The notes below the pieces were generated by a model that was not told where the DNA came from, searched no databases, and worked only from the letters and a program-made list of their open reading frames with translations. Source: Prosopocoilus inquinatus (lineage: Eukaryota; Arthropoda; Insecta; Coleoptera; Lucanidae). Taken from it: DNA of 64,000 nucleotides. Position 1 is the first letter of the stretch. Each line of letters begins with the position of its first letter. Where the stretch lies: NCBI GenBank assembly GCA_036172665.1, contig CM069878.1:20780501-20844500 (forward strand), read 5' to 3'. Made by a program: the position numbers and the translations under genes. This document shows, one piece after another, positions 44,688 to 56,537 of this stretch.

Positions 44688-45284
44688 CTGAGAGCTAGTG
44701 GACTTTTTTGTTTTATACCGGCTAAAATTTCTTGAGAAGACACTTAACGCAGGTCTAAACAGGAAATCGATGTTCTGGCGGAGCAATACGTGTACTAAAA
44801 ATTATTTTGAAACCTCTCTGTCTTACACAAGCGCATCTGTATAATCTCCTCTCCGTCGTACTCATGTGAAATCTTCTTAAACACTTTTCGCAATGGTGGT
44901 GCTATCCAAATCTCTTGACATTTCAAAATTTACCATTCTTATGGCATCGTGAGTATCCTGTGTAAATGATAGGCGGCGTAAAACATTTTGAATTTAACCT
45001 TAAGAGTTCAACTTTGCAATCATCTAGCAGCAAATTAAACCCAACCAAGAGGTCTGTGAATTTTTTTCATTGCTCAAAAAAGTATCAGATTTAGTATGTT
45101 AAATTTTCAAAATGTATATTTCACTTTCAACTAGCCTTTTTTTTTTGAAATTTCAGAAAAAAAAATTGTACTTAACGACCGCAGTCCGCCAAATCAGAAA
45201 TTTCTTTTACAGCTATGAATCAAGTAGTTTAATAAAGAAAATTCTTTAAAAACACTTTATCAAAAAAGTCCACTAACTCTCAGT
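44688..45284. mobile_element. Foldback family H, copy 2 (diverged, shorter)
   Basis: Ends CTGAGAGCTAGTGGACTTTT and AAAAAAGTCCACTAACTCTC-AG are inverted and match the 28559-29699 ends. GAGTATCCTGTGTAAATGAT, AAACATTTTGAATTTAA and CAACTTTGCAATCATCTAGC-type words follow the 29350-29450 order. Part of one arm is deleted relative to copy 1. Confidence 0.7.
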
Positions 45285-45828
45285 TTATAATATTTATAAA
45301 CTTATGATAATGAACCCACAGATCCCTAGATGTACTTCCAAAAACATAAAGAAAACTCTCCAATACGACCTGTTGTCTGTTTCATGATCTCTCCAGCACA
45401 TTTTTTAACAAATTTTTTTGTTCGTTTTATAAAATTCATTTACGATATAAGCCTAAATTTAATATCAAAAATACTTTTGACCTAATTGAGAAACTTAACG
45501 TAACTCATAAAACTAATAATTCTTTTTTTAGTTTCCTTTTTTCCTGTTTGTAATCTCTTTACTTATATTCCTGCCTCTGAATGTATTAAAATTATTAATT
45601 ATCCCTTACTTTTTTCAGATTTGTCAACAGAAAACTTTAGATTTATCCAGTCATTATTAAAAATTACTCTTGATAATTTTTTTTTGTAATTATAATTAAT
45701 TTTATTCTCAAACGGGTGGTTTAGTAGTGGGATGTTGGTCATCTCCTCTTTTAGCTGATCTTTTTGTGGATAATTTAGAAATTGAATATTTTTCTTTTAT
45801 CAATCCTGGGTAAAATATACTCCTATTA

Positions 45829-45956
45829 GGCTCGATCTTACCACCTCCTGATAAATTTAACCGTCGGTTAATATCCTAGGTAACCATTGTCGGCACAATA
45901 GTTTCTAAGGATATTAACCGACGGTTGAAGTTATCAGCAGATGGTAAAATCGGGCC
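45829..45956. mobile_element. 128-bp PIF/Harbinger-like MITE
   Basis: Starts GGCTCGATCTTACCA and ends TGGTAAAATCGGGCC, flanked by TTA (45826-45828 and 45957-45959). The inner arms TTAACCGTCGGTTAATATCC and GGATATTAACCGACGGTT pair almost perfectly. It has the same length and target as 16475-16602 but a different inner sequence. Confidence 0.75.
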
Positions 45957-45976
45957 TTAATTAAATTATCTATATA

Positions 45977-46952
45977 CCGGGTGGAAAGTTTCAAACCCGA
46001 ACATAGCAAACTTGTATTGAAAACTTTATTTCTGTGAATTGCTGCTCGTCATTAGAAGATACAAAAATGGCAATGGTATTAAAGAAAAGAGAAATTTATG
46101 GACAATATTATGGTGTTAAAATTATTCCTAAATATTAATACTTTCGGAATATAAATAAAATTTTCAAATTTTAAACGAAAAATTTAGGCGCCTATGTCAG
46201 AACTTTCAATTCTTTCAATTAATAGAAAATAATTTATACGTCAGTCAAAAAGTATTATGACTTATTGTACAGAGCAAATAATAGGTAGGTACTCTTGTCG
46301 TTTAAGTTACAACAATTCTTTCTTTATTTGAATGATAATTGTATTCTACGTCATTTCATACAAAAATACAATAAACTTGAATTGATGCCATGGGCAATCA
46401 ATACCGACACATGTCGATACTAAATCAGTTTTAAATTCAATTGTACTAAGAATTAAATAAGTTTCACACTGTTCAAGAATAAGTAACACACAACTGTAAG
46501 GAATATTAAAAAAAAAAACACATCAATTCCACAAATTCAGTTGCCATCAGCGTTGTTTTGAAATTAATAAGAATACTAGGAAAGTATTTTGTGACATAAT
46601 GCAGGAGCAAAGAAATAAATCCTAACAGTTTTTCATCGTCAGTATGGTACACAGATGAATGAATTTCTTTTTTAAATAAGAAGCATATTGTACAAAATTC
46701 TGGTTATTGAATTGCAAACTTCAAAACTGACATACTAAGGAGACTACATTTTATATTTGAAATTTAAAAAGTTGAATTTCTATTTCAAAAGTATTAACAC
46801 AATAGAAATAATTTTAACACGATAACATTGACCTTAATTTTATCTTTCATTTAATACCATTACCATTTATTTTTAAATGGCGAGCAGTAATCTACAGAAA
46901 CGTAGTTCTCAATGGAACTTTGCTATGTTCGGTTTTGAAACTTTCCACCCGG
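45977..46952. mobile_element. 1-kb foldback element, family D copy 2
   Basis: Ends CCGGGTGGAAAGTTTCAAAC and (with one change) GTTTTGAAACTTTCCACCCGG, flanked by TA (45975-45976 and 46953-46954). It aligns along its length with 10625-11619, partly in inverse order because both arms are alike. TACCATTGCC(A/T)TT-type words and ATAATAGGTAGGTA recur. Confidence 0.85.
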
Positions 46953-46984
46953 TATAACATATTTCATATTGCCGTTATATGTTA

Positions 46985-47310
46985 GCGATAGTGATCTATT
47001 AAAATATAATATTTCCAAGCTTCGAGCACTTCCGCTTATACGGGAAGGTGTTGTCAACTTTCTTATTTTAAATCTAATACCGCATTTTTATTGCATTTTT
47101 GAATTCCTCATGAAATTTTAGAAATATTTTACGCAACATGTGATACAAACCTGACGTTCCATTGGAAAATGTTGAATCTCGGAAACCCGAGTTGTTTTTC
47201 CGAAGGTACCATAAAATCAAGTAGGAAAGGTTCTGAAACTTCTTTAATTTGAGTTACTTCATAAAAATACAAATAAGAAAGCTATAGTGACTTTTCCAGC
47301 GGCATCAATG
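46985..47310. mobile_element. Fragments of families C/G
   Basis: CAACTTTCTTATTTTAAATC at about 47056 and AAATACAAATAAGAAAGCTA at about 47263 are the shared inner words. 47140-47310 (GACGTTCCATTGGAAAATGT, TTTCCGAAGGTACCATAAAA) follows arm 3 of 15973-17133. The ends are not clear. Confidence 0.5.
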
Positions 47311-47397
47311 TCTCTCACCTTTCACTTTCTATTCATAATTTTCTGTTTGGTACATGTTTTTTCATTTTTCGGTATTAGTTTTAGGTAATAGGCTGTA

Positions 47398-47643
47398 CAG
47401 GATGGGCCAAGTTTGACACTTTTAAAGGCAAACACCTATTTCTAGAGGAGTTACACGAAAACTGACCTCATTGTCTGGAGCTAGATTTTTATGACACGTT
47501 TAATGGTAAAAACCGTATTTCGATATCTTGAACCGTTTAGGAGCTACGGGGTATTTTTCAAAATTCATTTTTCAATACTTTTTTTTCTAACTTATCTAGA
47601 AGTAAGTGTTTCCCTTTAAAAGTATCAAGTTTGACCCAGCCTG
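47398..47643. mobile_element. 246-bp MITE with TA duplication
   Basis: Left CAGGATGGGCCAAGTTTGAC then ACTTTTAAAGG; right CCTTTAAAAGTATCAAGTTT then GACCCAGCCTG; flanked by TA (47396-47397 and 47644-47645). The ends CAGG..CCTG with TA duplication match the other TA-targeting families here. Confidence 0.8.
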
Positions 47644-47645
47644 TA

Positions 47646-49265
47646 CCATCTACAGAAATTGTCATTTTTCAAATCGTCTGTGTAGGAGTAGAGAAAAACA
47701 AACTAATCAGCATGGAGAACCGAGATGAAGAATATTCACTCACACATATAAAACACCATATGATTTTTTAAGTTTTAGATAAAGGTTAGCCATGAAAATC
47801 AAAGTATATTTAAATTTAGTCGGAGAGGTCGTATGGACAGGAAAAGAGGAAATGGCAAACTTAGAATCAGAACTAAAGAAGTTACTGGAAATTCTACAGT
47901 AAATTTTTACTTATTAAGGTATTTCGCACTATACGTTTTGCTTTCCAGGGCCTCCCTTTATCTAAAATTTAAAAAATCGTACGGTATATTTGATATTAAA
48001 AAAAATACGATAAAGCTGAAGAAGAACAATTTGTTGTGTCTAGGTAAATATGTTGTTACTTAATCACTATAGAGAGTTATTACTAGATCTTGGATTATAT
48101 GCATATATAACTGTTAATTACTTAAAACAAAAAATAAAAGGAAATAATTTTCATTTTCCGCTCTTAACAGTCTGAGACTAGAAACGAAGAATAAACCATG
48201 CGTGCGTGTCCAGGTAATTAGTGACGAAGTTACTACGATTTTTGTCGTTTTTTTTTCTTTGAGAGGTTACACGTTCAAATCCGAAGCAGACATTTCTTTA
48301 ATTTTTTTAACCTGGTATTCTTCTAATTAAATAAAGTATATTGTTCTGATGCATTTTTAAAAACTAATTCAAACTAACAAAATTATAAAAAAAGTCGTGG
48401 TCTGGGTTTGACACAGCAATGTGACAGTTACGTAATTTGATCTAACTTGACACTACCTACGAGAATCATTTACAACTTTGATTAAAACCTTAATTAAAAC
48501 GGATTGTTAAGGCCAAGTGAAAAAATATAATTGTTTTTTTCTTAATTTACAAAAAGTTAACAGCTAAAATCCAGCAAATTTGGTATTGAAATGTTTTAAA
48601 TTTTATGATCTTTCTGACTATAGCCTATGATTTCATAGAAATTTATTCAGGCAGATAATATAAAGGGATTTCTATTTCTCCATGTTAAATAGCTAGTCCT
48701 ATAAATTTTAGGACAAACGGTATGTATAGATAATTACAAGTACAATTCTGATGATCTAAGCGTTTTTTTTTTCTAGTGATTTCATTATAACTTTCCGTTT
48801 TTTTATTCTTTTCAGGATGAAAAATCCCTTTAGTCTCGTTCAGACAAACAAATATTAATTTATCTGGATTAAAATAACAGCCGTTCAATCGATTCGATTT
48901 TTTAGGCCATTTGTTCGGCTCTTGTGAACCTGGTGGTATTAATTTTACTACACCAGTGGCTTACCAATAGAGAGTGGTAATCGGTCATTAATTTTATGGG
49001 CAGACCTAGTTCCAGTTGTAGCTTCGAATGTATTTGGATATGATCTGATCGTTCACAAATCGACTGTTCGATTTTTATGGTTTGCAATAATAATAATACT
49101 AAGAATGCTTGGATTTCTCGGTCAAATTGAAGCTATCGTCTGACAATAAATCATAACGTTTATAGAATATTTTCGATCTTTTAATCTTGGCTGTAATTTC
49201 AGATTTAACGAACCCGGCCTTGCATGCTGGGTCTCCGGTAAAGAATGGGTCATACTACAGTACAC
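47646..49265. other. No gene seen; one B-box-like word
   Basis: ACACGTTCAAATCCGAAG at about 48267 resembles a pol III B box, but no convincing A box or cloverleaf accompanies it. The short frames (60-80 codons) lack recognisable domains. Confidence 0.35.
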
Positions 49266-49870
49266 TATATAGGCTGTTTCAAATTCATCCCTCATCATGG
49301 GACCTCGCTTATTTGAAAAGATAGAGGGTAGGTTTAAATTTGGCAAAGCTGATAAATTTGATGAGAATTAATAATCCGCAGAGTAAAAATGCCAATGTTA
49401 ACTCATTCGAAATAATTGTAAAAAAAATTGTCATTCTCTTATTTTGCCTCTATTTAATTATTTATCAAAAAAATAAAAATACTTTCTTAAGGCACTTTTA
49501 AATTCTCTACACAGTGGTAAACACTATTTTTCTGTAACGCGTTTCGTCAAATTGATACCACCATCAAGCCATTTTTTCTTATGGCGCCCATATTGAAATT
49601 TAGTGGAAAAAGAAGCTATTCGTGATGCCGATTACGGCAACATAGCACATTTAATAAAATTCTTTAAGACAAGGCCAGAATAAAAATGTTTAATGTGAGA
49701 TAAGAAAAATTCTAGATAGTCTAGTCTTAAATACCTGATATGGAAAGAGCACATGGATCACCGGGTAAAATTAACCATTCTTATTCTACATGTATAAACT
49801 CTGTTAGTATATTGTTAGTCTACAGGCTGTTCAAAATTTGACCCTCGCCCGGAGATCAATATACTAACAA
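49266..49870. mobile_element. Family F foldback fragment
   Basis: Begins TATAGGCTGTTTCAAATTCA and carries TCTTATGGCGCCCATATTGA as in 15171-15490. TACAGGCTGTTCAAAATTTG at about 49823 is another end of the same kind. A related end in opposite orientation (GATCCCCATGG..GAATTTGAAACAGCCTGTATA) lies at about 36685-36725. Confidence 0.5.
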
Positions 49871-50572
49871 AGCTTATGCATGCTATCTTCAATTTTAGAG
49901 ACTACTGCTAACACGTTACGCGGTGATCCACGTGTTCTATCCACACCAGGTTTAGTAATACGTACCGTTGATCCTTCTTCAACTGATAAAATTTTGCATT
50001 AGATAACTTCATCATATTTTTTGCTTGTTTTTCCATACATTCCCTGGACCGTTGTTTTCCTATAACAATGTCAGCTTAATTTTTACAGTTTACACAAATT
50101 CGGTCCACGCTTTGATCTACAGTCTGAGGTAACGAGATGAGACATGCCTCACATCGTCGCTGTTCTGGCTGTTGGTCGTATTAGCAAAATTTTCAGAAGA
50201 GCTTTTATTGAAAATTGAAAGTAATTCAACTCAATGTTTATGTGAGGAAGCAGCTAAATTTTTTTTTCCATGAAATCATTAAATGTGCAATTGACATATG
50301 TAAGGAATATTCGGTTGTTGATAGGTGTATTGATATATACTGCCTGCATCATAAAATGCAACACCTTGATGATGTTGAAATTTTTGAACCAAATTTTGTG
50401 GATCAGTATATTAGAGTATTCGCAGGCAATGATAAAAATTTAAACCTTGTAGCATCTGCCTTTCATCTCCTTTGTTGAATTTTTTGACAAAAATTCACAA
50501 GAACTTGTCTTCTTTCTGCTAAGTAAATTATGAGTCGAATTGCGTTTTTCTTCTTTGTTGTACCTCGAATAC
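49871..50572. other. No gene recognised
   Basis: An 87-codon plus frame (50215-50478) reads MKVIQLNVYVRKQLNFFFHE and onward with no signal or domain I recognise. It may be part of a decayed element, since Tc1 sequence follows directly. Confidence 0.3.
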
Positions 50573-50575
50573 ATG

Positions 50576-50882
50576 CCACGTACGAAAACGTCAACGATTC
50601 ACTCAGTTGGGTGAATTTAATAGAGGAAAAACTGTTGGACTCCGTGAAGCCGATTAATCATATCGCAATAGAGTCACTAGAATCAACAGAAACGAGGCAA
50701 CAGTTCTGAGATGTTGGCGAGCATGGAGCCAAGAACACCGAACAGGCAAAGTTAGAGATATTGGACGTCCTCGAGCCACTACAGAGCGTCCAGATCTATT
50801 GCAGGTCAGTGGTACAATACAGTTGAGAGACCATCCAGATGCGAGCAGTTTACAACAGAATACGTTTGAAAAAGGGGCTACA
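50576..50882 (+). pseudogene. Tc1-like transposase, N-terminal relic
   Basis: One frame gives RKRQRFTQLGEFNRGKTVGL then READ, a stop, and after a short break NEATVLRCWRAWSQE, then VRDIGRPRATTERPD. E-F-x-R-G-x-x-x-G-L-R-E, then T-V-x-R-C-W-x-x-W, then G-R-P-R-A-T-T-E-R is the paired helix-turn-helix region with the GRPR linker of Tc1-family transposases. The stop and the missing catalytic half show it is dead. It is cut off at 50889 by the family C foldback. Confidence 0.75.
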
Positions 50883-50888
50883 TATATA

Positions 50889-51455
50889 GCGGGTGTCCCG
50901 CGCCATGTGCTCACGCTTCTAGAATCTTTATTTATTAATCGATTATCCTCAATTTCGGAGACAATATATTAAACAAAGAATAGAATTTTTTGACATATTA
51001 CTAGTTGTTATAGGACTTCCGGTTTCGCCGGAAGTGATATCAACTTTCTTATTTTAGACCATTTAGACCTAATGGAAATTTCAAATACTGTAAAAATATT
51101 AAAAATCAAAATACCATCAGTGATTTTCCCGAAACACTTGATCGCATTAGATTGAAAAAATGCGATTCGTAGCTTTCTAGACTGAAAAATAAAAAAGTTT
51201 TTTTTTTCATTGTAATGGAAACCAAAATTAACAATTGGTATCTATTCGGACTCGTAATGATCTGTAGATTTTAAATATGTGTTCTGTTTAAAATAAGAAA
51301 GTTGATATCACTTCCGGCGAAACCGGAAACTTTATGACGACTAGCAGTACGTCAAAAGACGCCACTTTTTGTTTAATTTATTGTCTCCAAAATTCAGGGT
51401 AATCGATTAATAGATAAAGATTCTAGAAGGGTGAGTACATGGCGCGGATACCCGG
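50889..51455. mobile_element. Foldback family C, full copy
   Basis: Ends GCGGGTGTCCCGCGCCATGT and ACATGGCGCGGATACCCGG are inverted with a few mismatches and flanked by TA (50887-50888 and 51456-51457). The arms keep pairing for about 170 bp (TTCTAGAATCTTTA, ATTAATCGATTA, GTCTCCAAAAT, GACTTCCGGTTTCGCCGGAA, GTGATATCAACTTTCTTATT). The loop (about 51060-51290) is AT-rich and non-coding. Truncated copies lie at 9164 and 14401. Confidence 0.85.
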
Positions 51456-51460
51456 TATAT

Positions 51461-51496
51461 GTTTCGGCCAAGTTAAAAATTAAAGGCCATCTTCAG
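51461..51496 (-). ncRNA. Hammerhead-like motif next to the foldback
   Basis: On the minus strand: CTGAAGA (51496-51490), spare T, GGCC (51488-51485), a 15-base AT loop, GGCC (51469-51466), GAAAC (51465-51461), then AT. GGCC/GGCC gives four pairs of stem II. The bases after GAAAC run into the foldback terminus (ATATACCGGG), so the cleavage triplet and stem I cannot be recognised. It is probably the 3' tip of another Penelope-like fragment. Confidence 0.5.
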
Positions 51497-51769
51497 GCAA
51501 AATAACGGAACTAAAAATATAAGCGATTACATATTAATGAAAGGACATTGTGTGTCAAGTTAACATTTTAGGTTGTTTAAGCAAGTTTAGTAAGAAAACG
51601 GTGTTGCACGTGGGCAAACGAATACGTTGGTTTGAGCTGCGATAATATCGACCATATTGGGTACTTCCTCTGACTGCTGAACATCGGCGCTAACAGCTGG
51701 ACTGGTGCACTGAGATGCAGAATGGAAAGTTGTTAATTTCAGTAATGTGTCCTTATTTATGGAGGTATG

Positions 51770-52376
51770 CACGATGGCAAACCAAAGAAACAATAAATCA
51801 TTTGCTTCGCATCACTGCGTGAACGGACAACTTTTGGTTCATTTTGAAATACCCAAACGGTAGATTGTTGTTTACTTTCTGGCTCGTACGAATAGATCCA
51901 CGTTTCGTCACCAGTAACGATGTTATAAACTAAATTTGAACGACCTCCATTGAATTTCTTGAAAATTTCTTCACACCACCCTGCTTTTGCGCTTCTGTTA
52001 AATTGTATGAGATCCAACGACTGCAAAGCTTTCGTACGTTCAAATGATCATGCAAAATCTGGTGTATTGCTTTCATGTCAATGCGTAAGGATGCTTGAAT
52101 TTCACGGTATGTCACATGTCGATCTCTCTCAAGCATTTCACGCACAGCATCTACATTAGTGGCAACAACAGATGTTGATGGACGACCTTCACGAAATTCG
52201 TCACTGAAAGAGGTACGTCCACGCTGGAATTCGGCAAACCAATTATAAACACTGCTCTCTGATGGTGCTTCATCTCCGAAAGCCAAATGAAGCCGATCGA
52301 GGCATTGTTTCGGCGTTAGACCACATTTGAAATCGTAAAAAATCATGGCACGAAAATTTTCACGCGAGATTTCCAT
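51770..52376 (-). pseudogene. mariner transposase, frameshifted and C-terminally truncated
   Basis: The minus-strand frame from 52376 encodes an N-terminal DNA-binding region: FRAMIFYDFKCGLTPKQCLD, then ESSVYNWFAEFQRGR, then DEFREGRPSTSV and the linker to LTEAQKQ. After a one-frame shift near 51990-52020, it continues with WCEEIFKKFNGGRSNLVYNI, VTGDETWIYSYEP, ESKQQSTVWVF and KQMIYCFFG. TGDETW holds the first catalytic Asp of the mariner DD34D triad. Homology stops after CFFG, so the other two catalytic acids are lost. The transposase is dead. Confidence 0.9.
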
Positions 52377-54224
52377 GTTTACACAAAATTACTTTTTCTC
52401 AAATGCTGTACAAACAAAACTCGTTCTCTTGGATAGGAATTGTCAATAGAATTATAGGCGAAAAACGTCAAATTTTTCAAATATGACAGTTGAGAAACGC
52501 TAACAATTCTAGACCTACTAGATTCCAGAAAATCTTCCAGCAGCCCACGTAAAAATCGACTCGGCGTACTAAACTGACTTTTGTAAGCGTACTACTGCAA
52601 AATTAAGAGTTTGGAATTTTTTTTTTTTAAGTGTATCACTGAAAAAAATCATTCTCATACTATTAATTTTGCAGATCAGTACGCTGAGTCGTTTTCTCAA
52701 CAAAAATCCTATTTTTTACCATCTTATAATCTTTCACCGATTTCTTTGATCCAGGTGTGTCGTCCACAAGGCGGTCATTATATTCTGTGACACTTAAAAA
52801 TGCTTTATTATCATCGCGCTTTTTACCTAACAAGATGATATAACTTTATCAAGTGTTTGGCATATATAGCCAACTTTCAATTTAATTAAATGTGTGCTTA
52901 AAGCCAGTAAGTTCGTTGTTCGCTTATTTTAACAAACTCGGATATTATTTATCAAGCAATTGCACTGATGCACGACACTTCTTTCTCCTTTCTCGGCGAC
53001 TGTCTCCACCCGATTAGTAACGATGATAACCGAACCCTTGTTTGTCTTGAAATTGACGTTAACAATCAGTGTTGTTCTTAACACTTAAACGCTGTTTACT
53101 TTAATATGTAAACAATGTGTAGACAATGTAGACAGTGCAGACCATGTAGACAACCTAAATCATTGTCCGTTGACATTCACAGTGAGGTTATTTATTCTAT
53201 AGTGCAATACTAAAGACGTAGGGTTGCCGGCGTTTTTTTTTAGGTTATTAACGTGTTTTGTTCAGCGGAATTATGGCTTACATATTTTGTAAAAAAAAAT
53301 AAATTATAGTTGGAATTGACAAGGAAATACCTGTTTTCATCTTTGATATCCTAGAAATTTAGAAAGTATCCTATACTAGAACATTACAGACTATCCTAGA
53401 AAATTAGAAACTGTCCTAGAACATTAAAAACTAGGGTACACGCTATTGGAACATACTAAATTAATTGGAGAAACTCCGAGTACTTTACTCGAACGCAAAA
53501 AAATAGACAAAAATAGTTTTGTGTACTAGTTCTTTCTCAAAATGGTATTGTTTAAATACGTCCGCACAGATTTTGCCAAAGTTTTACCATGGGAGTGATG
53601 CTTAAAGTTAAACTGTGATGGAAAACCCGGGCCTAAATGTGTATATGTCATCTGTGAAGGTCTTATTTAAATGATACCATTTTCAGAAAGAACAATTACA
53701 GGGAACTGTTCTTGTTTAGATACTTTAGTTTTGCTTTCGATTGTAACTCCGATTTTCTGTGTCTCATGTTGACTGTATTTAAGTTTATGTTCTGTCATTT
53801 CTCAAACTCTTATCTGCATCAATTTCAATGTATTTTTTTGACTAGTTTTTATCGATATAATTTTATAACGACACTTATAGCTTATTTTTTCAAAATTTGA
53901 AGAAACTTCAAGTTCTGTCTGACGGATTACTTTTTTGATAGTTGGCAGCACTGCCTCTACTTTTATTGCTGTTAATTGGTACTAACTGACAAAATGATAT
54001 GATTCTTGTACAGTGTGTATGCCAATTATGTTGGTAACATTGGTACTAATTATTTTATAGTTGGTGAAATCCAGTGGCGTGGTAGAAAGTCGCGGTTTCA
54101 TAATGTAATGGAAACTAGGGTTATGTTTATGTATGCTTGCTAATGTGGGAATTATAATAAACGCTTTATTAATTGAAAACAACACTGATAAGTAGGAAAT
54201 AATTTTATTTTCATGTGTCGGAGG
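52377..54224. other. No gene seen; a hairpin and a short tandem array
   Basis: 52557-52606 pairs with 52668-52697 (CGACTCGGCGTACT and TTGCA(G)..AGTACGCTGAGTCG). 53348-53436 is an imperfect array of about 25-bp units with TCCTAGAA(C/A)ATTA(G/A)A. 53580-53634 ends AAACCCGGGCC-TAA, like one end of a TTA-targeting MITE without its partner. Confidence 0.45.
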
Positions 54225-54545
54225 TGTCCATTATTCAAAGTTCATTCATCGCTTCATGTTTTCAAATACTTCAAGTTCTTCCTGCATTGTTTTCAATTTC
54301 ATGTTTTAGTAAAACATTATTTTTCACATGCTCGAAAAGGAAATAGTCTGGAGGTGTCAAATTTTGACTTTTCGGTGGTCATGGTCACAAACCTACGCAT
54401 ATGATGTGGTTTCCATGAAACTCTTGTAAATAATTTATGCTGGTACGTGCAGAGAACAAGAATATTATCAGATGTAAATCGGTTTCAAATAAAGAATACG
54501 GATTCTCCGTGGTACACGTTCGGTAATTCTGGCCTGGCTGCGTAA
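54225..54545 (-). pseudogene. mariner-like (DDE/D) transposase relic, C-terminal part
   Basis: Minus-strand reading gives NYRTCTTENPYSLFETDLHL, later INYLQEFHGNHII, then PPKSQNLTPPDYFLFEHVKN and NVLLKHEIENNAGRT, with stops between. P-x-S-x-x-L-T-P-x-D-Y-F-L-F is the motif around the last catalytic Asp of mariner-like transposases common in insects. TTENP..LF is typical of the block before the catalytic core in the same insect families. It is too decayed to say more; it differs from the 51770-52376 copy. Confidence 0.55.
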
Positions 54546-56218
54546 CTAACGCCTACAAAAACCGAATAATTCAGGACATGCATTATTTTCAATGCTGTGG
54601 CCCATGTACCTGATTGTTTGATCGTACCGATAACTTTTGCAATGATTTGTTGACTTTGATCCATTTGTGCTTGAAGAATGTTGACAACAGATCACCCAGC
54701 TGATTTACATCGTGGTTTCGAGTTGCACTCCGAAAGAGCGAACTTATGCATCTTGTTCAGACGTTAATATTTTTAATAATAATGGAGAAAATTGTCTTAA
54801 GCTAAACTAATAAATTATCTATTTGAACATAATTTGAAATTTATATTAAATTATTACTTACAACTGATTCAAAAATGTTAATTGAGGAATCTTGAAAAGA
54901 ATTATTTGAAATTTAAGAAATAAACATATCAAGCATCTTCTGCGAGACTTGCGACAAAATGATTAACGAACCGCCAATATACTCTGCCAAAATTGACACA
55001 ACCGGCATGATTGCCACTAGAAATTGATCAAGTTGCGTGCATACCAACTTAATCGGCGTACGGACATTAACAGACACACTGTATTTATGGTTGATGAATA
55101 ATATTTGGCGATCTGAAAGAGGAAGATTATGCTTTTCTACAATTAAAGCTCTGTTGCGTATTAAATTGAACACAAATTTAGAGTGTTGAGACTTTTACGA
55201 TATTTCCTCAGAAAAATTTAGTTGGTCTAAAGAGAAATATATATATGGTGTAACGTGCATCTTTCCCGTTATCTTTGTATGATTTAATAAATTTAAATTA
55301 TTGTTAATTGGTGATCGCTAAAATTGCGCTTTTCTGTAAAGAGCTCGCTAAAAAGCGACTATTCGAAAGCATCAACTTTTTTCGGCATCACGTATGCTTT
55401 GTGGGGAACAGTTCGATCGGTGGTGAGAATTGCGGGGTGATTGCGTCTCTCGTTGGCTAGCCATTGCCAGAACAGGTTGTCACAAATTTAAGAAGTTTTC
55501 CTTTTGCATGTGAGCAAGCAGTGCAGTTTATTGTGCAACGATTACTTGTTGATTTACGAATTTGCCGACTAGACGTGAGTGAAGCAAACTTTTTGGTCTG
55601 GGCGTTGTTGTGGCGAAAAGTCAGATTACGCCGTGAGGCGTCCGGAGGAGTCAAGTAGGCGCTGCGTTGATAGCCTCATCAACGAGAGTTTCTGCTGCAT
55701 TCTTTAGATCTTCTGGATTCTACACCTGATTTCGTGCCTGGATGTTTTTCGACTTCCGAACCGCAGTCAGCTGGAACTTCGCTCATCGACTTCTTCGGCT
55801 TGCGTTTTGCCTTACGTTGCGGCTAGCTTGCGAATTGATGCCAACGCTTCATAAACAATTGGGCGCGCTCCTGCGGCTTAGATTCTATAAGTTGTTTACT
55901 TGTTTTTTACTAACCCTAGAATAAGTTTGTTACTCTTTTCTATGTGCAATCGAGTTTACATTTCAATTATAGAGTATTCGTCACTTCTTTGTTTTTTACT
56001 CTCTGCAACAAAAAATAAGGCCCATTAACCTTTCGAGTTGCCTAAAAGGTGTGTGATCGAACGTAGGAAGGGGAAACTTCAGGTAAGCCCATTGTGAATG
56101 ATCAAGACCCGCTACCCTCGCGAAACTGATCTAGTCTGGGGAGGGAAACAAAAAAAGGGAGAATGTACCGATGAGCAACCATCAACATCTAACAAAGTGC
56201 AAAAAATAAAAATAAATA
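54546..56218. other. No gene recognised; GC-richer block 55370-55900
   Basis: An 86-codon minus frame (54913-55173) has no domain I recognise. 55370-55900 is GC-richer and contains opposing short frames over the same bases (55457-55658). It could be the untranslated region of a retroelement or a host exon. No tRNA, LTR border or splice pattern is evident. Confidence 0.3.
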
Positions 56219-56505
56219 GGCTGTTTTAAATTGAGTGTGCACTGAAGGGATCTCCTAAACAGTAAGAGAAACATATTCGGTTAAATGGAAGAAAAAATGG
56301 ATGAATTAATGCCTTATTCGTATCCATTGACAGAATGATTGTTTTTTTTATGTTTTCTTGAAATTGTGTAAGTATTAAAATGTAAAAAAGTCGATTTTCC
56401 TTTTTCCTCTGTATCTTTATTATTATAAATAATTTTGAAATTCTTATTAAACTTTCTACAAGCACTTTTTGATTCTGCTTCGAATAGATGTGGCAGAATT
56501 GAAGT

Positions 56506-56537
56506 CAAACGTTTCGTCTTTCTGCGACCATCATCAG
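56506..56537 (-). ncRNA. Hammerhead-like core in the left arm
   Basis: Minus strand: CTGATGA (56537-56531), TG, GTC, a 7-base loop, GAC, GAAAC (56514-56510), GTT. Stem II has only three clear pairs and stem I is weak, so this is a core resemblance rather than a convincing ribozyme. Confidence 0.4.

Noticed and set aside
48255..48290. B-box-like word ACACGTTCAAATCC as a tRNA or SINE
   Set aside because: The upstream region does not give an A box or paired arms with acceptable spacing.
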